A stretch of 64,000 nucleotides of DNA from Diphasiastrum complanatum (Eukaryota; Streptophyta; Lycopodiopsida; Lycopodiales; Lycopodiaceae), in contig CM055096.1 of NCBI GenBank assembly GCA_029204225.1, positions 70,391,444 to 70,455,443 on the forward strand, given 5' to 3'. The stretch's first letter is position 1. Every line of letters starts with the position of its first letter. Under the pieces are notes generated by a model. It was not told the origin of the DNA. It did no database searches and was given only the letters and a program-made list of their open reading frames with translations. The translations under genes were made by a program, and so were the position numbers. Below are positions 38,350 to 51,097 of the stretch, in pieces.

Positions 38350-38873
38350 TCAGATCCAAACCTATTAAGATCTTTGGTTACAAAAACAAGCTACTCCACC
38401 AATCTTCCCAATGTAGAAAGATCAACATCTACACAAAAAATGAGATGCAAACTGTAATAGAACTTGATCAAACATGAATCAAAACATAAAGTATTGTTCA
38501 CAAGTATAGTGCACCAATGGATAGTAGAACCCAAGAGAACCATGTATAAGCATGAATGAGATAAGAGAGAGAAAAAGATTTCTCTTTTTACAAGTTACAT
38601 CCTTTTATAACAGGTCCTAAACCTAAGTTGCCACTTCGTTTCCCTCCAAAATGTAAACCCTACTATTTTTGGGACTAGATTCAATGTACCCTATAGTCAA
38701 ATTTGAATATACTCGAACTCGCCTTCTACATTTTCCACACTTTCCAAAAGTGTTTATTCAAATGCATTTTAGACTAATATAACTTTGAAAAGTCAAACTC
38801 TAAGTCTAATAGGCCTCACTTTGCCAAATAAACAAATGTAGCAAATATGCCTAAACTAGTTGAATTTCTCACA
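38350..38873 (-). repeat. Copia 3' LTR linked to the RNase H fragment (left end unknown)
   Basis: On the minus strand the RNase H frame ends in GAAGAGGGAG, a polypurine tract, and the next bases are TGTGAGAAATTC, a typical LTR start, placing the LTR edge at 38873. The other edge could not be placed. Confidence 0.5.
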
Positions 38874-38881
38874 CTCCCTCT

Positions 38882-39345
38882 TCACCAAGTTTTAGTATGG
38901 ACTTTGATAACACTCCAAGTCATGAACAAGTCTTTTCCCAATGCTTTGGTGAAGATATCAGCTACACATTCCCTTGAAGACACATGTTGAAGCTCCACCT
39001 CCTTTTCAATGACTTGATCCCTCACAAAATGATATGCCACCTCAATATGCTTGCTCCTAGCATGAAAGATAGGATTGGTTGCCAACCTTTGGGCTGATAG
39101 ATTAGATGATTGGGCTCTCTGAAAAATCCAGCAAGTGAAGATCCTCGATCATCCTCTTGATCCATACCATCTCCTTTGTGCAATGTGTAAGAGCTTTGTA
39201 CTCGGTCTCACTGGATGACAATGAGATAGTCACTTGTTTCTTCAACATCCATGATATAGCTCCATCACTTATGAAAATACAATGAGCACTAATGGATTTC
39301 CTATCCATCATATCTCCAGCATAGTCCGAATCTGAAAATCCAAAA
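38882..39345 (-). pseudogene. Copia RNase H fragment
   Basis: Reading on the minus strand from 39345: GFSDSDYAGDMMDRKSISAH (first catalytic Asp), GAISWMLKKQVTISLSSSET, EYKALTHCTKEMVWIKRM, then after a stop and frame change NPIFHARSKHIEVAYHFVRD and ECVADIFTKALG. The order is that of Copia RNase H. The catalytic Glu block reads SSSETEY where STEAEY is usual; the Glu is kept. Upstream RT is absent, and copy A sequence begins instead. Confidence 0.85.
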
Positions 39346-42300
39346 AGGTTAGGTGATGATCCCTCATATACTATGCCAATAACACATGTGACACCAACTG
39401 GAGATCACCAACCTATGCATATAACCATGTAGCTCACCTAAATACTCACCAAAGCATCAGTAATTACTCTCACTATAATAAGCTCCATCCATGTTGACTC
39501 ACAACCATCATGCTTGTGAGAGTGTTCCTCCAAATGTCACCCGACATTGGTTAGTTCTAACTCCAAAAGTTGAATATGATCACGAGAATTTTCCACCTGT
39601 AACCAGCATCCCATGCCCACCTCTCACATGTGATTGCCTGACCTCTCAAAATTGTCGCCAATAATGAGTAGTCACGATGCCAAACTGCACTTCCGTCACC
39701 AATACTAGCTTTGTCCACACAAATCCACTCCCATTCGCCTCCATTCCACATTTATTAGTTCTAAACACCTAGTTACCTTGTCAAAAGTAAGCAAACGCAA
39801 TTTTGAAGTGATAATGCCTCACCGTACAGCCCTGTAGCAAGTTTCATCAGCCAAAACTTGTCCCAAATTTGGCCCTATAGTATCCAAATAGTGAATGTAG
39901 CCCATCATAAGGTCACCCACACTCTACTCCTTGGAATGGTGACTAAAACTCTCCATAATGCATTTCTCCATGTCGATGACATTGATCTATTTGCTGGCTC
40001 TTAGCAACCAGTTCAAGGGTCAACTTGGCCCAAGGATGGCCAAATCATGTGCCTTCTAGCCCTAGTTAGGCCCCAACAGTTCTCCCTTGCATTTTGAACC
40101 GATTCTTCGTTTTGAAACCTTTTTTTTTATGAAGAAATGTCATTCATGTCCTTCCGGTCCAATATTCATTTCATTATGAAAATTTTTATTGACGTTGAAG
40201 GCTGTTGTGCCCTTCAACTTCATCCAACAATCGAAATCAATCAAGTAGCCCACGATTGTTCTATTTTCCACCATCGATCTTCCATTCCATGATTCGATGG
40301 CCCTGCTCCTCCTTGTGAGCTGAAGAACCTCCCTATCGTTGCTAATTCCCTCCATACGTGCTATGGCTAGATTCCAGTTCACTGTGCACAATTGCCTCAT
40401 CGCACTCTCTTCCTCAAGTTTTAAGCTATGGTTTCCTTCTCTCTCCATGTTATAGCAAAACTTGGCTACATACTGTTGATGAGTCTAGCATCCTCTCTCT
40501 TTCACGGCCCACTATGGCCTTCACACATTTATCTTTATGGACTAGGATGACCTGAAGCTTTACAATAGTCAATAACATGCTCTACATAAAAAGATCTATC
40601 TTTTCTATGTTAGAAACTCTAGTTCTTGAATGTGGTTGCCTCAGAGAACCGAAAGGCGTGCCCTCCATCCTTCCATGGCTTCCCACGACCATTTGGCCTG
40701 CTTCACAACTTTACAGCTTCGAAAATGATTTCCTACCAAGAAATATCCTGCATTTTCCACCTGTAAACCCTACCTGACCAGAACCTGAGAGAAAGGCTAA
40801 TTGCTCCTTGACTACTTCATGGCTAGCCCCACCATTCTGACATTAGCTTGGCCTTAGTGGAACAATGTTGGGTAGCAATTTACAATGCCCGATTTCATTA
40901 ATCGTAGAGAAAGATATGTGGTTTTTCATTTTTCACAAAACTAGACCACCATGGCTAGTTTCCCGATTTGCTCCTTTCTCCTCCCACTAGAAGTAAATTT
41001 TAAAATCCTCTCAACCTTGAGATGGCACTATCTTGCTCCACCTGTTGATCCACTCCTCTCAACAATTAACGGATTATTGATAGAGTTTTGGCCAATTTTT
41101 TGTCTCATCCATGTCTCATCCATTTTTTTTTGAAACAACTCATCGTTTTGAGCAATTTTTTAGAATTCTTTCAAGAATTCACCTACTTCGATCTGCCTGA
41201 ATACTTTCATGAAGTTGAGATCGAAGAAACATTGCTGATTCCTGCCATCTGGACTGCCTGTACCTCATATAGAGTCCTCTCTCTTGGGATGCTTCACGTG
41301 CTAGCTTCCTTGGTGAAAGATGCTAATGGATAGCTCCACTGGATCATGTCTGCCGCTCCGATACCAACATTCGAGGAGTTCTAAACTCTAGAACGACCCT
41401 TTGTAAAGATGTTGTTATTTTTCTTAATTTTGTCTGACATGTGGCCCAATCATAATGCATACATTTGAAATCTATGTAATGTAGCTAATTTTAATTAAGT
41501 AACAGAAATAAACTTTTGAAAGTTTCTAGATTGTCGTTGGACATCATGGAAGCATTCTATTGGTAGACAATGTCTGCCCTGAACATGTCAATTTGCCCGA
41601 CGACAGTGTCTCAAGTTAGAATATTTAACCATACTAGTTAATATATTGGTAAACTTAAAACTACAATCATAGTTTGACAGTAAGCATAGTTACCATATGT
41701 TGTTACTGCGATCCAATCCCCTGGTTACATTTGAAAAGTCTGAAGGAACTTTGAATCTAGATTCATTGTCATAGGTTTAAGAATTTGGCACGTCACTTGT
41801 GGCAACAATCACTATGGCTAGGAGACCAGGATCCAAAATTGAATCGATGATTCTTCACAATGAGAAGGATGAAGCTGGCATTTGAAAACCAACAAGATAC
41901 ATCAAAAACTCATGGGTTTTGTTGCATCCATCCTCAAAAGTCATGTTCTAACCAAAGAAGAAGGAAAGATGACATTCAAATCTTATCGAAAAGCATAGAT
42001 TCTTGAGTTTAGAACTTTTCCAAGAAGGCAATCAATCTCAAAAGTCTTAGTTTAGCATGTCTATATGCATTCAAATCTATATCTACAAGATTTCAATATT
42101 TGTGATCGTCAAAAATGTAACTGTAAGTTAAAAAATTGCTTGCATCTATATGCTTTCATTTATGACTTGAAAACTTATAGATATCATATCAGTTATCATA
42201 CAAGTATTGCATTCTTGTAGATTTATATCCAGCAAGCATAAGTGAATTCGAGCCAGCACAATCCCTTACATGTAAATTGGATGTGATTCATTAAGATATT

Positions 42301-42602
42301 GGAAAATTACAATATAGAGAAAGAACTCCTAAAGAACTTGCAAATAGTGGTATATTCTTCTATGAGTCCAAGTACATTCTGGATATGCATAGAGGTTTTG
42401 AAAAGCTTAAAGATATTCCATTGCCACCTTCTAAAAGCGATGAATGGCTTGTTCATGACAATCATTGTGTCAGAATCTTTCATATGCAAATTACTATTAG
42501 ATTTGAAAAACTCAATGAAAGCAAGCACTGGATCAAAAGTCATTAGATTAAGTTGGTTTCTATCCTTATATGTATTCACTGATTTCTTTTCAAATGCAAA
42601 TA

Positions 42603-43097
42603 TGTTAAAATTCTGATAGGATCTAGTGTAGTATGCAAATCACATCAATCAATCACCATAGCCACTCCTCACAAGTCTCAAAGATGGCACAACAAAAGTT
42701 AATTGTATTACAAGAATAAACTGTAAATATACCAAAAGCCCCAACATGCATGGGCTCGACAAGTGTCAACACACTAAAATAGGCACTTGTCTAACTAATA
42801 GGCCGAACATAGGCTAAAATACTGAAAAACCTAGAACATGCCCCGGAGTCTAGCAAATGTCATAAGAAATATACTGTATAGACTAATTTTCCCTACGTGT
42901 GGCTACTCGGCTAAGTACCCAAGTAGCCGGCTATCGGCTAAGTGCCCAAGAAGCCGGCTATTGGATCAGTGCCTCTGACCGATATGTCCATAGCTGCAAT
43001 CACTATCAAATACAACTAATCTAATTAACTGTACATTTATTACAATATTACATTTGAAGCTTATACAATTAAAGCAAATCGAGTATGATTTCTAATA
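42603..43097 (-). repeat. 3' LTR of copy B
   Basis: Starts TGTTAAAATTCTGATAGG on the plus strand and ends CTAATA, where the right LTR has CTAACA. Near 42902-42962 the motif 'aagtagccggctat' is repeated; the right LTR has a single, shorter version. Confidence 0.88.
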
Positions 43098-45163
43098 CTC
43101 TCCCTTAAGCTCAGATGTGATAGGACACTCAAGCACACCATCGAACCACTAGGTTTGGCACACGAAGTATCATGCAAACATAATGCTCATACAAAGGGTC
43201 TACCACACTCTCGACCAACTGACTCGTCCTCATCCAACTTGAAACACAGGTGGACCACATGAGCAACATGGCTCAATCTGGAGAAATTGCACTGCCACTA
43301 TGAGATTACATCCTCCATCTAGCTAGGCTGACATTCTATCAGACCCTTACAAGCTCAAACCTGTGAAGTTGACATAAATGAGCGACATGGCTCAACCTAA
43401 AGAAAATTTTACTGCCATCTTAAATAATAATGACTATACCTTCACCATATAGACAGCTAGTAGACATAATGACCACATGAGCGACATGGCTCAATCTTAG
43501 GAAACTACCACTATGAGACTTACATCCTCCATCTAACTAGGCTGACATCCTATCAGACCCTTACAATCACAAATATGTGAAGTTGACATAAATGAGCGAC
43601 CTGGCTCAACCTGAAAATTTTTTACTGCCACCTTATATAATAAGACTATACCCTCATCAGATAGACAACTAGTAGACATAATGACAAGTCACTGAGCATA
43701 CAAATGACTACTTTGTTTCTAACGTGGAAATTTCATAATCACATACAACTCCAGCTCAGATCTAGACCTCTGTGACAAGGTAACATGCAAGCCCACACAC
43801 ACTCATGCACACCAACATGAATAATAAAGCATCAAATACATGACCATGGCCTGCCCAAACGTGGTATCCTGTCGTACCAGCACTTGTCACCTATAGATCC
43901 GTTGCTACACCACTGGTCACCAAATCAGATCCTCGATCATGGCCCTGCACCTATAACCAAGATGCCCTCACATCCAAGGATATCAAATAGATGTTGCCAT
44001 AAATCATCCAATATCAACCATTTATCCAGTGAGTGCTCCAAGCCTCATCCCTGATCTATCTCCCAAACAAAGCCATGCTCCAAGACGCTTTGCCCTGACA
44101 CCCTATCCAATAAGTCCTGAAAGTTGATCCCCATCCATTCCCCATGCTCCAAGCACAAGAGTCTCCCAAGGACTCAATTAATAAATGTACGAAAATTTCA
44201 CCATAGGCTATACCTGAGTAGCTCGTCCATCTCCTATAGATATTGATGTTGATTTGCCTCTCCTACATCCCATGTAGGCTCAACTTTCCATGCTTGACAT
44301 TTCCAACTCTCATTTGACTAGCAGATAGGCCTCCCACCAAGGAGCCTATCTCACCATTGTATCCATCATGTCAGCCAAACCAAAGCAAATGCAAACTAGG
44401 TCCAACCATCGTGATGATCAACTCACCCACAATCCATAGCATATCATGTAGGATAGCTCCAACAGAACCTTGTACTCTATACTATCTGATCACCAAGTAT
44501 TCATTACCCACTGATAGCTCTCCAAGAATCTGTCCACCTGTAGTGCAACTAGACTCCAACTGGATCTAACCAAAAGCTGCATCCTGCTTACCAAATAATG
44601 ATGGATAAAAAGAACATGTGACACCAACCTAGAAATCATTGTGCATATAACCATGTAGCTCACCTGATCACTCGCCAAAGTATCAATTTTCACTCTCTGA
44701 GTAACCATATCCATCTCTGTCGGCTCACAACCATGGGCATGCTAGATCCACATCACCCCGTAATGCACTCCATGCCCTCAAGATATGTACGACCTCCAGG
44801 TACACTCCATGCCACCTACCTCCAAGTAGGCCTGACACATCCCTAGGTCACCGCACATGATGCACCAGTTGAAGAACATCTCCTATACATACAATGACGT
44901 ATCATACCTGAGCAACTGTAGCATCTCCTTAGTGCCACCCAAATGGACTCATCATCCACATACTATGATCACCTGCTGTCTCCGCTCCTGGTCACCATCC
45001 TGCTAAGCCAGCCAATTGTCAAAGCATTACTTGCTCCCCTCTATGACTTTGAGTGACTTCCTCTAAGCTTACTCATGATCTCACCACTTGTGAATCTGAA
45101 CCAACCAGGTTCCAACACTTGTCAAAGCCTAGACTCCTACAAATACAGCCAAATGCATGAAAG

Positions 45164-45830
45164 CTAGAGATGTATATGCCTCCCCATCGATGCCAATGCC
45201 AATGACTGGTCTCTTTCTGTAATGTCATCATGTACTCTTAAATGAGCACACCATGAAGTCCTCGCCATCAATGTCCCCTCCAGTAGTAGATCACTAGCAA
45301 AACACCCACCACAATGTTTGCCCCCATCACACCCAGTCGTGCGATGTCCATTAGCTCTCCAATCTACAGCTGGCTCACAAAGCTTCACACCTTTCCCATT
45401 TGCATTTGCATTTGCAGTATCCTGATTCCATTATGAATTGCTCTTGTAAGTCCTTTCCCATCCAAAGACTCAAGTCCAACATGAAAATAGCTCCCCCCTG
45501 ATGATCATCCCTGATCTTGAAGATCTGAGCATCTGCCCCACATGCATTCCCCCAAGCTAGCTCCAAGCTGCTCTTGTGAATGATTTCAAACCACTCCCTG
45601 CGAATATGCTGAGATGCGAACTCCAAAACCACTATCAAGTCCCTCACATATTGTGCATGCAAATATCCCTCCAAGTGAACCTGTGAGATCTTCCATGGCC
45701 CAAACCGAACGATCAGCACTTTGCCATCACTGGAATCTGCATCCTTGATGCAATACTGATACGACAAATTGACTTCACTTATCCAAACTGGCAGTTGAAG
45801 TGTATGTCCTTGATGACAAACCTAATACAC
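45164..45830 (-). pseudogene. Unknown ORF in copy B interior
   Basis: The minus-strand frame from 45767 to 45375 encodes 130 residues with a protein-like composition (for example KVLIVRFGPWKISQVHLEGY, then FIMESGYCKCKCKWERCEAL). It can be read upstream to about 45825 through LPVWISEVNLSYQY, where a TAG lies. A second frame (45388-45164) overlaps its end. I do not recognise a family. Because the element lacks gag-pol, this could be a captured host fragment or a highly diverged element gene. Confidence 0.35.
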
Positions 45831-46954
45831 TGCTCCACAGCTACAATGACTTGATCAAAATTGACATACCAACTGCAAAACCCGTAAAATATCACACTTA
45901 CCACTCACCAAGAGTTTCCAAAGTGTGAGTAATGACCCGTTCTACATTTTCTGCGTGTCTCACACACAGTTCATCCAATGCAAGTCCGCTATCTTTCCCA
46001 ATGGATTCCAACTGGCACCACCTCGCATTTCAATCACTAGTGACCACCAAAATGTGTGTACCTCCAAGCTAGCCCCAATCTCTCCCTCGAACGAGAAATT
46101 TCCTAGTCGTAGATACATGTGTCAATGCAGCTATCACCCGACTCGCCTGCCGCTGCCGATCATGCTTGTGAGAATGTTCCCCCAAACGCCACCCAACATT
46201 GGTTGGTTCCAGCTCCAAAAGTTGAACTTGATCATGAGAATTTTCCACCTGTAACCAGCATTCCATGCCTATCTCTCACCTGTGACTTCTTTCCCTCTCA
46301 AAATTTTTGCCAATGATGAGAAGTCACGACGCCAAACTGCACTTTCGTCATTTATACTAGCTTTCTCCACACAATTCCACTATCATTCAACCCATACTAC
46401 ATTTACGGCTTCAAAACACCCTGTTACCCTATTACGATACCCAAACGACAAATGTAGCCCATCACTAAGTCACTTGCACTCCACTCGGTGGAATGGTGAT
46501 GAAAACGTCCCAAAACATGTTTCTTCCTAATCGGTGATATCGCTCTGTCCATTAGCTCTGAGCAACCAGTTTCAGGGGTCAATTTGGCCCAAGGATAGCC
46601 ATAAAAGGTGCCTTCTAGCCAAAGATAGGCCCTTCCAAAGGTTTTACTTGCAAAACGAATTGTAACTTCAAATTGAAGTTTCTTAATGAAGAATAGACAA
46701 ATCTAAATGTCGGGTCCCTGCATTTCCATTGAAATTCTAATCTGCCCGTTGGGCCCTTTCAAAGCCCCCTTCAAGGCCCTCTATCTGATGGTCCATAGTG
46801 TTCCTTGGACTTGATATCCTGACCATTGATTCATTTACTTGCAGATCCAACGAAGATCTGTGATTGGGTGTGCCGAAACCATTCCTTGTAGCCGTTGGAC
46901 ACTCATTTACGCTACAGTTTGGCACTAGTGAGGGCGCACGCTGGCCCGTGACCC

Positions 46955-46975
46955 CTCCTCCTCCTCCTCCTCCAT
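46955..46975. repeat. (CTC)n microsatellite
   Basis: A short run of CTC triplets inside copy B. Confidence 0.85.
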
Positions 46976-47717
46976 GAGCTTCTGGCTACGGGGTTTGGAG
47001 ATGGCCACCTTGCTCGATCTACTACAGCTCGCTCTACTGCTCACGGTAGTCCATGACCGTTTTCATATTGCTAGGCCACCCCTCTGTGCCACTTCACATA
47101 TCCACAAAAGGTTTTCTATATCAAAAGATCCATCTTTTTCACACTACAAACCCTAGACCAAGGGAGAATGGAGGTTTCTTGGGCTCTACTCAGGCTATCT
47201 ATGAGTTCTATCTGGCTGAGGTCGTCCTACCTCCAGATCAGTAACACAATTTACGACTTGCTAATTGGTGCAGTATCAATTGCAAACAAGCTGACTTTCC
47301 TCAAAAATCCGTCAACACTTCTTGAAACTGGAAATTTCCAAAACATCCTCAGTTTTCCACCAAATCTGACCTTGTAAATTGATATGGCTCTCTATCACTG
47401 CTCTTTGCAAATCCCTTGCAAGCCCTGTTGCACCAAATGGTTGTCCACACAATGAATTATGAGGCCACAACCGATAGTTTTCGAAAAACCATCCAAACTG
47501 CAAGTTTTTTTTTGGAATTCCTCCTAGATTTCCCTTACGACGATCGTTCTGATCTTCTCAAAAGCTCCGATCGAAGGAACTTTGCCTATTCTTGCCATCC
47601 GGACCACCTGCACCCAGTACGGTGTCCTTTCTCTTGAGATGCTTCTCATGTCATTTCTCTTGGTGAAAGATACCAACGATGGCTCCACCAGATCATGCAT
47701 ATCTACATCACCTTGCC

Positions 47718-47729
47718 GCTCTGATACCA
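47718..47729 (-). promoter_or_regulatory. Primer binding site of copy B, tRNA-Met type
   Basis: The minus strand reads TGGTATCAGAGC immediately inside the right LTR, identical to the site in the two other minus-strand elements. Confidence 0.92.
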
Positions 47730-48161
47730 TGTTAAAATTTCGATAGGATCTAGTGCAATATGCAGATTACATCAATCAATCACCATAGCCACTCCTCACA
47801 AGCTCTCAAAGATGGCACAACAAAAGTTAATTATATTACAAGAGAAAATTGTACATATATACCAAAAGCCCCAACATGCATGGGCTCGACAACACATTGA
47901 AATAGACACCTGTCTAAGTAATAGGCCCAACATGGGCTAAAATACTGAGAAACCCAGGACATGGCCCTGAGTATAGCAAATGTCGTCAAAAATATACTGT
48001 ACAGAGTAATTTTTTCTACATGTGGCTACTCGGCTAACCCAAGTAGACAGCTATGGGATCAGTGCCCAACCGATATGTCCATAGCGGGTCACGTCCTGAT
48101 CACTAAAAAATACAACAAATCTAATTAACTATACATTTATTACAGTATCACATTTCTAACA
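47730..48161 (-). repeat. 5' LTR of copy B
   Basis: This 432-bp LTR matches the left LTR, with several small deletions, and ends CTAACA. It directly follows the primer binding site complement. Confidence 0.88.
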
Positions 48162-48273
48162 AAACATTCATAAAACACCTACTTTATTTATTTTCAAGGA
48201 AGTACCCAGATGATACTCTTTCAATCTGATGGATATAGATTTGGATTGTAAGACAATATTACAAAAAAAAAGG

Positions 48274-48400
48274 TCGACTTTCGCGTGGATAACAAGTGAA
48301 TAGTTATCCATGCATGGATAATCCACATGGTATCCTCAAAGAGTTAGGCCCACAGATAACGCGTGGATGACTATCCATGTGTTATCCCCACATGGATTAT
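48274..48400. repeat. Cluster of inverted GTGGATAA/TTATCCAC motifs
   Basis: The octamer GTGGATAA, its complement, and variants with ATCCATG occur about eight times in 125 bp in both orientations. They include a perfect 18-bp palindrome TTATCCATGCATGGATAA at 48304-48321. The segment could fold into a cruciform or hairpins. It lies between two LTR elements and encodes nothing obvious. Confidence 0.8.
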
Positions 48401-48819
48401 CCACGTAAAAAAAATTTAACACAGAAAAAGAATTTTGGCTAGGCAAGCAAATGGTTCCCTCCTCATTTTTTGCTTTTTGTGGGATGTCTGTAATGTAGAG
48501 ACTCTTTTCTTTTGTGAGAAAGAAAAGAGGAGAGAAGAGATGGGAGTGGGATGAGATAGGGATAAGATGTGAGTGAAAATGAGTGACATTTTTTTTATTG
48601 TTAGTGTTTTGCTTGTGATTGTTAAATGTTAGTAGTATTCCTTTTGTGATCATATTCTTTATATATAAGTTCTAATTTTTTATTTTTTTGTGATGTAGAT
48701 TTGGATATGAAAAGTTTCATTGCAAAGGATTAGAGGATCAAGTGCAAAAGGAAGAGCAAGGATTGCAAAACAATGGAGATAGAATTATTGAAAGAGAAAA
48801 AGAATCAACAAGAAGAGGA

Positions 48820-49354
48820 TGTGAAAGTACTGTACTTTAGGACCATAAATGGATCTACAAAAGATCCACAAGAGTGATTGGATGCTTGCTTAACAATCTA
48901 TCAAAAAACTAGACACAAAAAAGTTGATCTAGATTGACAATTTGACAAACAAGAAGCTCCAAAGATTTTCTATCTTCTCACTATGGAGAGAGGGAATACA
49001 TAGCAGATTCGACTTCCTTCTTGAAGTTAGGTGAATTTCCAGCATGTAATAAGGAAGTTAACTCACTCTCCTTGACCTAAAATGAAACCCTAGTCTATTT
49101 CCTAGAGTCATGCTTGGTAGATAGCTAGTTGGTCAAATTTTCACCTTAAATCTAGGATTTAGGTCCTATAAACTAGGAATCACTACCAAAATGACATGAC
49201 CAACCCTATGGACTTGACCTAACCTACATTAGGAGTGGGTTTCCACGTGGCATCTTGGCCTCACATGTGTGGAATCCACTTATGTACAAAATTTACATTA
49301 TACTACATGGTTTTTGATCAAGCTAGATTTGCCAATTTTTGGCAATTCTTCACA
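48820..49354 (-). repeat. 3' LTR of the gag-protease element
   Basis: Starts TGTGAAAGTACTGTAC and ends CAATTCTTCACA on the plus strand. Compared with the right LTR it lacks about 167 bp after 'caaacaagaagct'. Confidence 0.93.
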
Positions 49355-49587
49355 CTCCTCCTCAAATTAGCTTGATCTATCTACAACTCTCTTGCTAGAT
49401 GAATGAATGCTTTTAGAAGTGTCGAAAAAATCCAGCTACAAACAAGGAACTTTTGAGACTCCAATAGAGAATGATGTCCATGAAGATCTTTCACCACCTC
49501 TTAAAGGATCCCTTACAAGATGTTCCACAAATGTGTCTATATACATGTAGCACACTTCAAAAACTTTACATCATGCCAAGCCATGGA

Positions 49588-50908
49588 TTACAAGGCATTT
49601 TGTGCACTTGAAGATACATTAATAAAACTATTAAGTGCATACATAATGTTGCCAAAGACAACTTGCCTTGCTTGATCCATATGATTGAGCCTAGATGGCT
49701 CCATCTTGATACTCAAGGTTCTTCTTGGAGTCCTTGGGTCTTGAGCTTGCTCCTCCACTTGACTTGACTCCAGACCATCAATGAATTGAATAAGGTGTTG
49801 ATCCAAAGGTGGTTCTTTAAGTTTACAAATCTTCCACTTTTGAAAGATCACATTTCCACCATTGACAACTTCTTTGATGGAAAACAAGTAGATTCTACAA
49901 TCTCTACTTGAAGAGCAAAACACTACCATTATTCCTATCATTGAAATAGGATAAACTTTGGTCCTTACATTGGAAATGGTCATGCACAAAGCATGTGGAC
50001 ATAAAGATTTCCAAAGCAAATGATGTTTTATCTTTTATGACTCTATTCAAACTATTACAAAAATAGTTATCCAATGAAATTGCTTTATCAACAACAAATG
50101 TAGATTTCAAAGCATTCCATTTCATTGTCTTGTCATACAAAGTAATAAACACCATGAATCTTAAAGGTAAGAAACAAGTCACCTCATGTCTACTACTACT
50201 TTCCAAAAAGTATTCAAAGATAGTAGACTCTCCAATGCTCACCACCCTTGCAAGATGCACACTTGAATGGACAATTTGCATGCAATTTGATGACTCGGCC
50301 ATTGTCATTGAGGACTCCCTTGGAACTCTCAAGCTTTGAGGCTGATCCTCAAGATCTTCCTCCTTTTGATGCTCCTCCTCAATGCAAGCAAGATCACACT
50401 TTGCCAAGATCTCCTCCTTTGCCAAGCTCATTCTTTCAAAAGCAACACTAGCTTCCAACTTAAACAATCTTCCATGTTTAAATCCCTTTGCAACGCAAAC
50501 ATCATTCTTCAAGATGAAGCAAACACGATGCTTAAAGTGGACATCCAAACCACTTTCTAAGAGTAGACCAACACTAAGCATATTCTTGGTGATTGATGGT
50601 ACATAAAAGACATTTTCTAGATCCATGCATTTTGAGGATTCTAGACACAAAGAGATGGTGCCAACACCATTTATCCTACACTCTTCATCATTTGCACTAA
50701 AGACAAACTTTTTAGCATCATTGAATGAGTGTAAGGTTGAAGAAAAGTCCTTTTCACAAGACATGTGCGAGCCAGCCCCACTATCGATCCACCAATTGTC
50801 TCCTGAATTGCTATTGCTTGTTGGTGAGGATGTAGATGCCATCAAGAATACATCTACTTTATCCTCCTCCTCCTCCTTTGCAAGGTTTCCTTGTTTGTCC
50901 TCCTCCAC
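49588..50908 (-). CDS. Copia protease plus unknown C-terminal region
   Basis: The frame from 50908 to 49904 begins in an acidic linker and reaches the protease motif WWIDSGAGSHMSCEKDF around residue 40. FVFSANDEECRINGVGTISL and NVFYVPSITKNMLSVGLLLE follow, and both belong to the Copia protease and pre-integrase region. After GFKHGRLFKLEASVAF the Copia similarity ends: no integrase zinc finger, catalytic core or RT appears. The frame continues for about 180 residues, and an overlapping frame (50019-49588) carries an acidic tail. The long open frames suggest this C-terminal region is retained sequence, not random DNA. Confidence 0.75.
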
Positions 50909-51097
50909 TTGTGCTCTTAGCCTCTTGTAGCATTCAAATATATAATGCCCCTTCTTTCCAGAAAAGAAGCATTTTTGCTTTGACTTGTCCTTTGAGCTTG
51001 ATGCATCATCCTCTTCTTTGGCCTCCTTTGGATGCTTCTTCTTTCCATTGGTCTTCTTTTTGCCCTTGAATGAGAAATTGGCTTTCTCATCACCATC
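50909..51097 (-). pseudogene. Gag zinc-knuckle segment
   Basis: On the minus strand the stretch between gag and protease frames encodes a Lys-rich linker and CFFSGKKGHYIFECYKRL. This matches CX2CX4HX4C except that the second Cys is Ser (TCT), so the knuckle is probably weakened. A stop at about 51098 separates it from the main gag frame. Confidence 0.7.

Larger units (their letters stand above)
38185..41366 (-). mobile_element. LARD-like element, copy A (partial, chimeric)
   Basis: Long stretches match copy B (42603-48161) in the same order. 38185-38340 matches about 44000-44160; 39390-39520 matches 44630-44740; 39560-39760 matches 46200-46400; 41170-41300 matches about 47500-47640. At 41355-41366 the plus strand reads GCTCCGATACCA, a primer binding site with one change, but no LTR follows. 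Between 38350 and 39390 a Copia RNase H fragment replaces the corresponding part of copy B. No gag, RT or integrase is visible in the shared interior, so the family looks non-autonomous. Confidence 0.7.
42603..48161 (-). mobile_element. LARD-like non-autonomous LTR element, copy B
   Basis: The left LTR (42603-43097) and right LTR (47730-48161) match over most of their length and start TGTTAAAATT on the plus strand. The primer binding site complement GCTCTGATACCA (47718-47729) touches the right LTR, and a polypurine tract complement CTCTCCCTTAAG follows the left LTR at 43098, so the element is on the minus strand. Flanking 5-mers are AAATA and AAACA, a possible target duplication with one mismatch. 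The 4.6-kb interior has no recognisable gag, protease, integrase or RT but contains a 131-codon frame of unknown origin. LTR divergence is higher than in the 48820-53204 element, so it is older. Confidence 0.85.
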
